Assembly: GCA_016930735.1 (NCBI GenBank)
Contig: JAFGGF010000405.1
Location: 1-7,856, forward strand
Direction: 5' to 3'
Origin: Prolixibacteraceae bacterium
GTDB taxonomy: Bacteria; Bacteroidota; Bacteroidia; Bacteroidales; Prolixibacteraceae
Length of the DNA: 7,856 nt
This document shows positions 1 through 6,782 of the stretch, piece by piece (the first letter of the stretch is position 1; each line of letters opens with the position of its first letter). Both the position numbers and the translations under genes were made by a program. The notes below the pieces were generated by a model. That model worked only from the letters and a program-made list of their open reading frames with translations. It did no database searches and was not told where the DNA came from.

Positions 1-87
1 AAATTCCTCCGAAAAACTCCCTGGGCACGTAAAAAAGTTGAAGACCTGTACCTTCAGGTAATAAAATTTGAAGAAGAAAATCTTTAA
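1..87 (+). CDS. VF530/DUF2132 family protein, C-terminal end only
   Basis: Frame 1 is open from the window edge to a TAA at 85-87 and gives 28 residues. They include the stretch FLRKTPWARKKVEDLYL, which matches the conserved C-terminal signature of the small VF530 (DUF2132) DNA-binding-like family as I remember it (typically ...SLKFLRKTPWARxKVExLYL). Members are usually about 70-90 residues long, so most of the gene lies upstream of the window. The short acidic tail (FEEENL) after the signature is unremarkable. The molecular role of the family is not established. The call rests on one motif, but that motif is distinctive. The next gene starts 171 nt downstream, so it is probably a separate transcription unit. 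Confidence 0.7.
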   Translation, partial: KFLRKTPWARKKVEDLYLQVIKFEEENL

Positions 88-258
88 AAGAATTAGAATT
101 GTCTTTTCTTTAACACTTAAATCCGATTTATGGATTGATGCCTGAAATTTTATTCCCGGTATATATTCTCTCAAACAAAATTGTATTAATAAAAATCCTA
201 CTCAACATTTTATCCAATCGATTGTTTCAAAGGTAGAAATTCCAAAAAACCAAATGAT

Positions 259-1389
259 ATGATTCTTGGATTATTAAAAGAATACGGTGAGGAAACCCGG
301 GTTGCCCTTCTTCCTGAAAATGTAAAATTACTTACTGAATTAAAAGTAAGAGTTTTGGTGGAAGAAGGTGCCGGAGACTTAGCATTTGTAAAAAATCAGG
401 CATTCATTGAAGCTGGAGCTGAAGTAACATCACGAAAAAAAATATTTGATGAGGCAGAAGTTTTGCTGCAAATTCAACCTCCACAAAAGGAGGATATTAA
501 CCTGATCAGGAAAAATCAAATATGGATAAGTGCTTTTAATCCACTTTGGGAAACCCGATTGGTTAACGAATTTCTAAAAAAAGGGCTGACTTCATTTAGT
601 CTTGATTCAATCCCGCGTATTACCAGGGCGCAGGCAATGGATATTCTTTCTTCGATGGCAACTGTTTCAGGGTATAAAGCAGTTCTGGAAGCTGCTTTGA
701 TGTTACCCACTTTCTTTCCAATGTTTATGACAGCTGCAGGTACCATCCGCCCTGCCAATGTCCTGATATTGGGTGCAGGAGTTGCGGGATTGCAGGCTAT
801 AGCAACTGCTAAAAGGCTTGGAGCGCAGGTTGAAGCTTTTGATGTAAGAACGGCAGCTGGTGAAGAAGTCAAAAGCCTTGGTGCCAAATTTATTCAGGTT
901 GAGGGAGCTTCGGAGGATAAAGATGCAGGTGGATACGCTATCGAACAAACTGATGATTTTAAAAAGAAACAGCAACAGGCAATTAACGACCATGCAGCCA
1001 AATCGAATGTTGTGATTTGTACAGCTCAGATACCCGGTCGTAAAGCACCTCTGCTTTTACCCAAAGAGGCCGTTGAAAGTATGAAACCGGGAAGCCTGAT
1101 CATTGATCTGGCTGCTTCAACCGGAGGTAATTGTGAACTCACAAAAAACAACGAAACCAGAAATCACAATGGAGTTACTATCATAGGTCAATCTAATTAT
1201 CCGGCTCAAATGCCTTTGGATGCAAGTAGGATGTTTGGTAAGAATGTGATTAATTTCCTGAAACTTATCATAGGGGAAGAAGGTGAACTGAAACTCAATT
1301 TTGAAGACGATATAGTAAAAGGCACATGTATTACGCATCAAAAAGAAATATTTAACGAACGGGTTAAATCAGTTATCGAAAAAAAATAA
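259..1389 (+). CDS. pntAA: NAD(P) transhydrogenase subunit alpha, part 1 (NAD(H)-binding domain I)
   Basis: This is the soluble NAD(H)-binding component of the Re/Si-specific proton-translocating transhydrogenase, which moves hydride between NADH and NADP+ coupled to proton flow across the inner membrane. The 376 residues show the alanine dehydrogenase/PNT fold. The N-terminal part opens with KEYGEETRVALLPE (residues 7-20). A conserved RAQAMDILSSMATVSGYKA segment lies at 123-141. The Rossmann motif GAGVAGLQA is at 172-180, followed by the acidic/basic strand end EAFDVR (192-197). QIPGRKAPLL is at 257-266, and the DLAASTGGNCE loop is at 283-293. The length is normal for a split alpha subunit lacking the membrane helices, which are encoded by the next gene 7 nt downstream. 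The ATG at 259 puts the start at the usual family N-terminus. Another ATG at 254 is out of frame and stops at once. No Shine-Dalgarno sequence is visible, as is usual in Bacteroidota. Confidence 0.96.
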   Translation: MILGLLKEYGEETRVALLPENVKLLTELKVRVLVEEGAGDLAFVKNQAFIEAGAEVTSRKKIFDEAEVLLQIQPPQKEDINLIRKNQIWISAFNPLWETRLVNEFLKKGLTSFSLDSIPRITRAQAMDILSSMATVSGYKAVLEAALMLPTFFPMFMTAAGTIRPANVLILGAGVAGLQAIATAKRLGAQVEAFDVRTAAGEEVKSLGAKFIQVEGASEDKDAGGYAIEQTDDFKKKQQQAINDHAAKSNVVICTAQIPGRKAPLLLPKEAVESMKPGSLIIDLAASTGGNCELTKNNETRNHNGVTIIGQSNYPAQMPLDASRMFGKNVINFLKLIIGEEGELKLNFEDDIVKGTCITHQKEIFNERVKSVIEKK

Positions 1390-1396
1390 ATCAGCT

Positions 1397-1711
1397 ATGG
1401 AAAATATATTACAGTTTTTCTTTACCTACAAGGAAGCCATTTTTATTATTGCCTTATCCATTTTCCTGGGGATTGAGGTAATCTCAAATGTACCGGCAGT
1501 ATTACACACCCCGCTTATGTCAGGTGCAAATGCCATTAGTGGTGTTATTATCATCGGAGGTATTATCGTGGTTGGCCATGCCGACCTGTCAAGGTTTTCT
1601 GTTTCTCTGGTATTGGGAATTCTTGCCTTAATTTTTGGAACCCTGAATGTTGTGGGTGGATTTGCAGTTACCGACAGAATGCTGGAAATGTTTAAAAAGA
1701 AAAAAAAGTAA
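1397..1711 (+). CDS. pntAB: NAD(P) transhydrogenase subunit alpha, part 2 (membrane domain IIa)
   Basis: This small integral-membrane subunit corresponds to the C-terminal helices of a fused PntA. Its 104 residues form three hydrophobic segments, at about 13-33, 45-63 and 69-90, and end in a lysine tail. Family motifs are clear: VLHTPLMSGANAISG (residues 35-49, with the conserved His37) and NVVGGFAVTDRML (84-96). Together with the helices of PntB it forms the proton-conducting domain II. The gene starts 7 nt after pntAA and ends 6 nt before pntB, so all three are surely co-transcribed and probably translationally linked. Size and motifs match the stand-alone PntAB of three-gene transhydrogenases. 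Confidence 0.96.
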   Translation: MENILQFFFTYKEAIFIIALSIFLGIEVISNVPAVLHTPLMSGANAISGVIIIGGIIVVGHADLSRFSVSLVLGILALIFGTLNVVGGFAVTDRMLEMFKKKKK

Positions 1712-1717
1712 AGAACC

Positions 1718-3157
1718 ATGGATAAAGTTATAGGAAATTTAAATGGAATTGATTTCACCATGGGTGAAACACTGCTTGAACTAAGCTACCTGGTTGCTGC
1801 ACTTCTTTTTGTTTTTGGTTTAAAACTTCTCTCCCACCCTGAAACTGCCCGAAAAGGGAATTTGTGGGCAGCCGGTGGTATGGGACTTGCAATGATAACA
1901 ACTTTGTTGCTTCATAAAAACGCAGCCGGTGAAGGAATTCCTCTAACCAATGTCTGGATAATTATGGCAGTAATAGGAGTAGGTTCTGCACTTGGATGGG
2001 GAATCGCCAGGAAAATCAAAATGACTGCAATGCCACAGTTGGTTTCATTTTATAATGCTACCGGAGGTGCTGCTTCAGCTCTGGTTGCACTGCTTGAATA
2101 TCCAAATGCAAAAACCGGCGATGTAGGTTCAATTTTTGTAACAGTTCTGGGATTGATCATTGGCTCGGTTGCTTTCAGTGGTAGTATGATCGCATATGGA
2201 AAACTTGATGGTAAAGTTGGAGATATTACGAAACCATTTATGACTTATCTGAATTTGGTTTTACTGGTATTTACTTTTGGATTAGGTGCTTATATTATTT
2301 TTTCTCCAAATCAGCCTGCTGATATGATCTGGGCAATTTATGCTTTGCTTGCCTTTTCTCTGATCTATGGTGTAATGTTCATTATGCCAATCGGAGGTGC
2401 CGATATGCCGGTTGTAATTTCGCTCCTGAATGCTTTTACAGGAATTGCTGCCGCCATGGCCGGATTCATTTATTCTAATCAGGCAATGATACTGGGCGGA
2501 ATTCTTGTTGGTGCTGCCGGAATGATCCTTACTATTCTTATGTGCCGTGCCATGAACCGATCATTAATTAATGTTATTATCGGAGCCTTTGGTGAAGGTG
2601 GAACAGCGATAGCCCATGAACAGGGAACCATCAAAGAAATAACTCTGAGCGATGCAGCTATCCTGTTGAGTTATTCAAAAAAAGTGGTAATTATTCCGGG
2701 ATACGGATTAGCTGCTGCGCAGGCTCAACATATTGCACATGAACTTGATACAGTACTTGCCGGGAAAGATGTGGATGTGCGTTATGCAATCCATCCGGTA
2801 GCAGGGCGAATGCCCGGCCATATGAACGTTTTACTGGCAGAAGCTGATGTCCCCTATGAAAAGCTGATAGAAATGGATGATATAAATCCTGACATGCCCA
2901 ATGTGGATGTGGCAATAGTAATCGGGGCAAACGATGTTGTGAATCCTGCAGCGTATGACGATCCTGGAAGCCCTATTTTTGGAATGCCAATTATTAATGC
3001 GCACCTGGCAAAAAACATAATCGTTATGAAACGCGGAATGGGGAAAGGTTATGCCGGAATTGAAAACTACCTGTTCTTTAACAATAAAACCCGGATGCTT
3101 TTTGGAAATGCAAAAGATTCACTTCAGAAACTTGTGACGGAAATCAAAAGTATATAA
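1718..3157 (+). CDS. pntB: NAD(P) transhydrogenase subunit beta (membrane domain IIb and NADP(H)-binding domain III)
   Basis: The 479 residues split into a polytopic membrane region (about 17-290) and a soluble NADP(H)-binding domain (about 305-479). The membrane part carries MPQLVSFYNATGGAAS (105-120), GGADMPVVISLLNAF (226-240, with Asp229 matching E. coli Asp213) and MCRAMNRSL (275-283). Domain III has PGYGLAAAQAQH (327-338), HPVAGRMPGHMNVLLAEA (359-376), IGANDVVNPAA (402-412), SPIFGMP (418-424) and KRGMGKGYAG (438-447), all family signatures for NADP binding. The position of E. coli His91, implicated in proton conduction, is Asn113 here. The ATG at 1718, 6 nt after pntAB, gives about 14 more residues than E. 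coli PntB. A downstream ATG at 1760 is a possible alternative start, but the spacing favours 1718. The gene ends 18 nt from the convergent neighbour, and I see no convincing terminator in that gap. Confidence 0.97.
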   Translation: MDKVIGNLNGIDFTMGETLLELSYLVAALLFVFGLKLLSHPETARKGNLWAAGGMGLAMITTLLLHKNAAGEGIPLTNVWIIMAVIGVGSALGWGIARKIKMTAMPQLVSFYNATGGAASALVALLEYPNAKTGDVGSIFVTVLGLIIGSVAFSGSMIAYGKLDGKVGDITKPFMTYLNLVLLVFTFGLGAYIIFSPNQPADMIWAIYALLAFSLIYGVMFIMPIGGADMPVVISLLNAFTGIAAAMAGFIYSNQAMILGGILVGAAGMILTILMCRAMNRSLINVIIGAFGEGGTAIAHEQGTIKEITLSDAAILLSYSKKVVIIPGYGLAAAQAQHIAHELDTVLAGKDVDVRYAIHPVAGRMPGHMNVLLAEADVPYEKLIEMDDINPDMPNVDVAIVIGANDVVNPAAYDDPGSPIFGMPIINAHLAKNIIVMKRGMGKGYAGIENYLFFNNKTRMLFGNAKDSLQKLVTEIKSI

Positions 3158-3175
3158 TAATCAGGAATTGAGTTT

Positions 3176-4582
3176 TTATTGAGATTCGGTTCCTCCCAAA
3201 TTATTTTTGCTTTGTTTTTCTGTTTTATCAAATTCCTTCAAATTCTTATACTTTTTAAACCGGATTCTTTTTTTTGGCAGAACAACTTCTTTTTTACCTG
3301 TTTTAGGATTAAAGGCGGTTGTTGGTTGTGATAAATAAACTTCCAGCTTCCCAAAACCAGGCAGTTTAAATTCATTGTTATTTTTAAGTTCTCTTTTAAT
3401 AACAGAAATAAAGGTTTTTAGAAATCTGTTTACGTAGTTTTTGTTTGTTCGCATTATATCTGCAAGATGCGATACCCAGTCTTCATCACAATATGTAATA
3501 TTAATCCTGTTTGTACCTTGTGCAATTTGTTCAATAATCATATCCCCATCAATTCTCATTATACCTTTAAATGAAGCCTGCGGATATTTTTCAAAAACAG
3601 CATTGTTTTTAAAAAGTACAAATTCTCCTCTTAGCTCTGCATGATCTGCAATTTCCGGTGGAATTTCGGTAGTTGGCTTACGATCTTTCTTTACCTTTAA
3701 AATCGTTTTTATGAACAAATCCCTTCCTTTTAAAATTATCGCTTCTTTTTCATTTTCCGATTCAGCGTTTAAATAAGCTTCCAGGAACTTTTCCTTATTC
3801 AGGTTCTCATGGAATGATTTTGTGATAGCACTTGTCAGTGCATCAACAAAGTAAACACTTCCCGGAACCAATCGCAAACTACAGGCTCTTTCAGTTTCGA
3901 ACATGGTTTGTTCAGGTGAATTTCGTTCCGGGCATTTCGAATTTATTTGAATCCATTCACCAGCAATACATATTTCTGATAAACGGAATCCTTCATCACA
4001 TTCCTCAAATTTAAACGGGAACTCCTTACAATCAAAAAACTCTTCTTCACATTTGTTATCTGTTTTAATCCATTCTCCGTCTTTGCATTCATGAGTTACA
4101 ATATATTCACCATTATCACATTTTTTAGTTTTTGTTTCACCATCCATGCATTCAGGGCAGGCTTCCAACAATGGACTATGGATATTAATAATCTTTTTTG
4201 ATTCAATTCTGGATCCATCCCAACATTGAGCAGTTACTTTTTTATCTCCGATTTTCGACTCCCTAAAATTTTGTAACGGCAATAGCATGGAATTTTTGAC
4301 TCCTTTAATAATTTCGATTGAATCAAGTATATAATAACCAAAGATCCTTCCATGTTCTTTCGCTTTCAATCCATCCCGATGAGCCAAAAAAATTCTGGTT
4401 TTACCTGGTACGGCAAACCGTGGAATCTGGGGTACCTTCCTGCAACATCCTCTCCATTCGGCTTCATGGATAAAACAATGAGGAGGTTTTTTTTTGAAAG
4501 GGATTGCACATGTTTTTGACGACTGGCAAAGTACTCTTGAATAAGAATCTCCAATCCATATTAAATAATCAAAATTCTTCAT
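3176..4582 (-). CDS. Uncharacterised protein: novel N-terminal domain, cysteine repeats and C-terminal HU-like DNA-binding domain
   Basis: I do not recognise the whole protein. From the ATG at 4582 it has 468 residues. Residues 1-95 form a compact, conserved-looking region with IWIGDSYSR (8-16), Cys46-Cys47, PGKTRIFLAHRDG (59-71) and GRIFGYYILDSIEII (78-92). The last could be a beta-barrel (PUA-like) strand pair, but that is a guess. Residues 142-217 contain two cysteine repeats, each with C-x9-C-x(9-10)-C-x2-GEWI and a closing cysteine. Residues 220-360 are unassigned. Residues about 366-452 resemble HU/IHF: an N-terminal helical part, then PGFGKLEV (408-415), NPKTGKK (425-431; Pro426 at the intercalating-proline position) and a basic end RFKKYKNLKEF. 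The frame stays open to an ATG at 4690, which adds 36 hydrophobic residues, but that stretch is very A/T-rich and looks intergenic. The gene is visibly more A+T-rich than pntB and convergent with it. DNA binding is inferred only. Confidence 0.8.
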   Translation of the reverse strand: MKNFDYLIWIGDSYSRVLCQSSKTCAIPFKKKPPHCFIHEAEWRGCCRKVPQIPRFAVPGKTRIFLAHRDGLKAKEHGRIFGYYILDSIEIIKGVKNSMLLPLQNFRESKIGDKKVTAQCWDGSRIESKKIINIHSPLLEACPECMDGETKTKKCDNGEYIVTHECKDGEWIKTDNKCEEEFFDCKEFPFKFEECDEGFRLSEICIAGEWIQINSKCPERNSPEQTMFETERACSLRLVPGSVYFVDALTSAITKSFHENLNKEKFLEAYLNAESENEKEAIILKGRDLFIKTILKVKKDRKPTTEIPPEIADHAELRGEFVLFKNNAVFEKYPQASFKGIMRIDGDMIIEQIAQGTNRINITYCDEDWVSHLADIMRTNKNYVNRFLKTFISVIKRELKNNNEFKLPGFGKLEVYLSQPTTAFNPKTGKKEVVLPKKRIRFKKYKNLKEFDKTEKQSKNNLGGTESQ

Positions 4583-4790
4583 GGCAAATGTTTTGGGTAA
4601 ATACAGGAATAAAAAATTACTTTTAACAGCAAAAGCTAAATTACTATATATAAATATAATAGTCAATAAAATAAGGCATTCGTTTTCCAAATAAATAATT
4701 CCAAAACCTATTTTTATTTAATTAGAAAATAACTGATAAAATTGTATTGTATTTAGATTAGGATTCCATTCCGGTTTCAAAATAAAAATC

Positions 4791-4798
4791 TAACTTTA
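4791..4798 (+). promoter_or_regulatory. Possible -7 promoter element for the esterase gene
   Basis: TAACTTTA matches the Bacteroidota -7 consensus TAnnTTTG at all but the last base. It sits 29 nt before the esterase ATG, a sensible leader length. No good -33 TTTG is seen at the expected distance upstream, so support is weak. Confidence 0.3.
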
Positions 4799-4827
4799 TC
4801 ATACTATAACCAACAAGAATCTTAATT

Positions 4828-5688
4828 ATGAAAATCAAAAACATTCTTCTTGTTCTGTTTTTACTTCCTGCATTAACATATGCACAAACCGGGAAAGTCT
4901 TTGACAACTTAACAGTATACAGTGAAATCCTGAAAATGGACCGGAAATTTGCAATTTACCTTCCACCTGATTATGAATCTTCGGAACGCAGTTATCCGGT
5001 ACTTTACCTGTTACACGGAGCCGGTGATGATCAGACCGGCTGGGTACAGTTTGGCGAAGTCCTTCATATTGCTGACCAGGCAATAAATGAAGGAAGTGCA
5101 ACACCTATGATTATTGTAATGCCTGATGCCAATACCGGCAGGCGGGGTTATTTTAACAGCCCGACAGGTGACTGGCGTTATGAAGATTTTTTCTTTGAAG
5201 AATTAATGCCTTATGTTGAAAAAACATACCGGATTAAAAGTGAAAAAACATTCCGTGCCATTTCAGGTTTATCGATGGGTGGTGGAGGAACTTTTATGTA
5301 TGCTTTACATCATCCTGAATTATTTTCATCAGCATGCCCGTTGAGTGCTTCCTGCGGGCCATTAAGTATGGAAGAAATGGATCGTTACAGGCAACGTGGA
5401 ATGCAGGATGCAACCGATGAACAAATTGAAGCATATTTTAAAAAACACAGTGCTCTGTACCTGGTCAATAACATGCCTGAAGATCAGAAAAAAGCTGTAA
5501 GATGGTTTATCGATTGTGGCGATGATGACTTTCTGTTTGAAGGGAATTCAATGGTCCATATAGCTATGCGGAAAAATGAAATACCTCATGAATACCGGGT
5601 CAGGCAGGGAGGACATACCTGGACATACTGGCGTGCTTCACTTCCGGTTGTACTTTCTTTTATTTCTGACGCTTTTCATCAATATTAA
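4828..5688 (+). CDS. Secreted alpha/beta-hydrolase, putative esterase family (feruloyl/acetyl-xylan esterase-like)
   Basis: This is a predicted exported serine hydrolase of the putative esterase family (PF00756; esterase D/FrmB-like). Residues 1-19 form a signal peptide: Lys-rich start, hydrophobic core LLVLFLLPAL, then cleavage after TYA before Gln20. The mature enzyme has the oxyanion-region motif LLHGAGDD (61-68) and the nucleophile elbow GLSMGG (147-152, Ser149). The acid is probably Asp234 in DCGDDDFL (229-236), and the catalytic histidine is His263 in GGHTWTYWR (261-269). The order and length (286 residues) are normal for single-domain members. Relatives act on carbohydrate-ester or thioester substrates, and the substrate here cannot be read from the sequence. 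There is no neighbouring glycoside hydrolase or SusC/SusD pair, so a polysaccharide role is not supported by context. The ATG at 4828 fits the signal peptide exactly. A hairpin terminator follows 20 nt after the stop. Confidence 0.9.
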   Translation: MKIKNILLVLFLLPALTYAQTGKVFDNLTVYSEILKMDRKFAIYLPPDYESSERSYPVLYLLHGAGDDQTGWVQFGEVLHIADQAINEGSATPMIIVMPDANTGRRGYFNSPTGDWRYEDFFFEELMPYVEKTYRIKSEKTFRAISGLSMGGGGTFMYALHHPELFSSACPLSASCGPLSMEEMDRYRQRGMQDATDEQIEAYFKKHSALYLVNNMPEDQKKAVRWFIDCGDDDFLFEGNSMVHIAMRKNEIPHEYRVRQGGHTWTYWRASLPVVLSFISDAFHQY

Positions 5689-5708
5689 AACAAAAATATT
5701 TTTAACAG

Positions 5709-5745
5709 GAATGCCATCTCAACAAAAGATGGCATTCTTATTTAT
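5709..5745 (+). terminator. Rho-independent-type terminator after the esterase gene
   Basis: A perfect 11-bp stem pairs GAATGCCATCT (5709-5719) with AGATGGCATTC (5727-5737) around a 7-nt loop. The T-rich run TTATTTAT follows. It lies 20 nt after the esterase stop codon and separates that gene from the DUF1460 gene. The T-tract is interrupted by A, so efficiency is uncertain. Confidence 0.75.
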
Positions 5746-5793
5746 AGCAATTCTTTTGTACATTTGAAAATAAATTATTCTGACATGAAATGA

Positions 5794-5811
5794 GTCCCGA
5801 TTTTTCGGGAC
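5794..5811. repeat. Perfect inverted repeat GTCCCGA-TTTT-TCGGGAC
   Basis: A 7-bp perfect stem with a 4-T loop stands 62 nt before the DUF1460 ATG. It is not followed by a T-run, so it is not an obvious terminator. It covers the place where the -33 element of the promoter at 5825-5832 should be. It could be an operator, or a dispersed GTCCCGA/TCGGGAC palindrome of a kind I recall from intergenic regions of Bacteroidota. One copy in one window cannot decide. Confidence 0.6.
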
Positions 5812-5832
5812 GAATTCCATACGATACATTTG
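5801..5832 (+). promoter_or_regulatory. Bacteroidota-type promoter for the DUF1460 gene
   Basis: TACATTTG at 5825-5832 is an exact match to the -7 consensus TAnnTTTG. About 18-20 nt upstream lies TTTTTC (5801-5806), close to the -33 TTTG with one mismatch. Transcription would begin near 5839, giving a leader of about 15 nt before the ATG at 5854. The -33 part overlaps the inverted repeat at 5794-5811. Confidence 0.5.
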
Positions 5833-5853
5833 AAAACATACAATTTTAATCAG

Positions 5854-6729
5854 ATGAAAAAAACCGTTTTTTTTCTTTTCATTTTGCCGCTTTTATTTTC
5901 ATGTTCATCTAAATCACAGAAAAATTCCAATGAATCTGAAAAAATAATCTATCAGGCAAAAGATAAAGAAATTCTGAACCAGATATTTGAACTTTTTGCT
6001 GATGAATCAGAATCACCGGTAGAATCATTAATGGTAAAAATCGGATTATTTTTCGAAGGAACACCTTATGTGGGACATACTCTTGAAATCGATTCTACAG
6101 AACAACTGGTTGTAAATTTAAGGGAACTGGATTGTACAACTTTTGCTGAAAACTGCCTCGCTATTGCAAAAACAATACAATCGAAAGAATTAACCTTTGA
6201 AAAATTTACTGATGAACTCCAAAGGATCAGGTACCGCGATGGAGTTATTAACGGATACCCATCACGTTTGCATTACTTCAGCGACTGGATTCATAATAAC
6301 CAGAAAAAACTGATAGTCAGGGACCAGACTCCGGAAATAAGCCAGGTTCGTTATGCCAAGGAAATAAATTTTATGAGCACGCACCCTGAAAGTTATACTC
6401 AACTTACTGAAAATCCGCAAATGGTTAATATTATTGCTGAACAGGAAAAAGAAATTTCAGGAAGGGCAATGTTTTATATTCCGGAGGATAAAATTGCAGA
6501 AATTGAAGGTCAGTTAAAAGATGGCGATATTGCGGGTATTACAACAAATATAGAAGGGCTGGATATTTCACATGTGGTTATGCTTATATGGAAATCAGGT
6601 CATGTCCATCTCCTGCATGCATCATCGGCATCATCGGCAATGAAGGTTGTTGTTTCTGACATTACGCTTGAAGAATATTTGCTCAACAGTAAATCGGCAA
6701 CAGGGATTATGGTTGTTAGGTCGTTGTAA
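5854..6729 (+). CDS. DUF1460 family lipoprotein, N-acetylmuramoyl-L-alanine amidase-like (NlpC/P60 superfamily)
   Basis: This is a predicted cell-envelope peptidoglycan hydrolase of the DUF1460 family (PF07313), 291 residues from the ATG at 5854. Residues 1-17 form a lipoprotein signal: MKKTVFFLFILPLLFSC with lipobox LLFSC and Cys17 as the lipidated residue. The catalytic region includes GTPYVGHTLE (69-78) and ELDCTTFAEN (91-100), with Cys94 as the likely nucleophile. It continues with GYPSRLHYFSDWI (134-146), DGDIAGITTNIEGLDISHV (223-241), with His240 as likely catalytic histidine, and HVHLLHAS (250-257). The frame can be extended to a TTG at 5830, but that TTG lies inside the -7 promoter box, and the ATG fits the signal peptide, so 5854 is preferred. 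A role in wall turnover or muropeptide processing follows from the family, and the exact bond cleaved is inference. The gene is probably monocistronic, preceded by the terminator at 5709. Confidence 0.9.
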   Translation: MKKTVFFLFILPLLFSCSSKSQKNSNESEKIIYQAKDKEILNQIFELFADESESPVESLMVKIGLFFEGTPYVGHTLEIDSTEQLVVNLRELDCTTFAENCLAIAKTIQSKELTFEKFTDELQRIRYRDGVINGYPSRLHYFSDWIHNNQKKLIVRDQTPEISQVRYAKEINFMSTHPESYTQLTENPQMVNIIAEQEKEISGRAMFYIPEDKIAEIEGQLKDGDIAGITTNIEGLDISHVVMLIWKSGHVHLLHASSASSAMKVVVSDITLEEYLLNSKSATGIMVVRSL

Positions 6730-6782
6730 TTCAGAATTTAATTTTACCGGTTAAAACAGGATGGTTTATATCAGTTTTTAAA

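Noticed and set aside
86..110. Possible terminator after the VF530-family gene (AAAAGA...TCTTTT)
   Set aside because: The stem is short, almost all A-T, and such pairs are expected by chance in this A+T-rich DNA.
135..167. Possible E. coli-like promoter TTGATG...TATATT upstream of pntAA
   Set aside because: The 21-bp spacer is too long for that promoter class, and the boxes do not fit the Bacteroidota consensus, so I leave the pnt promoter unassigned.
516..993. Overlapping open frames on the minus strand inside pntAA
   Set aside because: They lie entirely opposite a clear, conserved gene, and their translations show no recognisable motif. They are shadows of pntAA.
2691..2930. Minus-strand open frame inside pntB
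   Set aside because: It is opposite the highly conserved NADP-binding domain and has a His/Pro/Leu-rich composition typical of antisense reading.
3158..3200. Possible bidirectional terminator between pntB and the convergent gene
   Set aside because: Only a 5-bp AGGAA/TTCCT match separated by a long loop is visible, which is not enough for a stable hairpin.
3176..4582. Defence-system or mobile-island interpretation of the HU-fusion gene
   Set aside because: No integrase, transposase, tRNA end, direct repeats or defence partner gene is nearby, and it sits alone between housekeeping genes. A+T-richness alone is not enough.
5576..5767. Plus-strand 63-codon frame crossing the esterase stop
   Set aside because: It overlaps the conserved His263 region of the esterase in another frame and runs through the terminator hairpin, with no plausible product.
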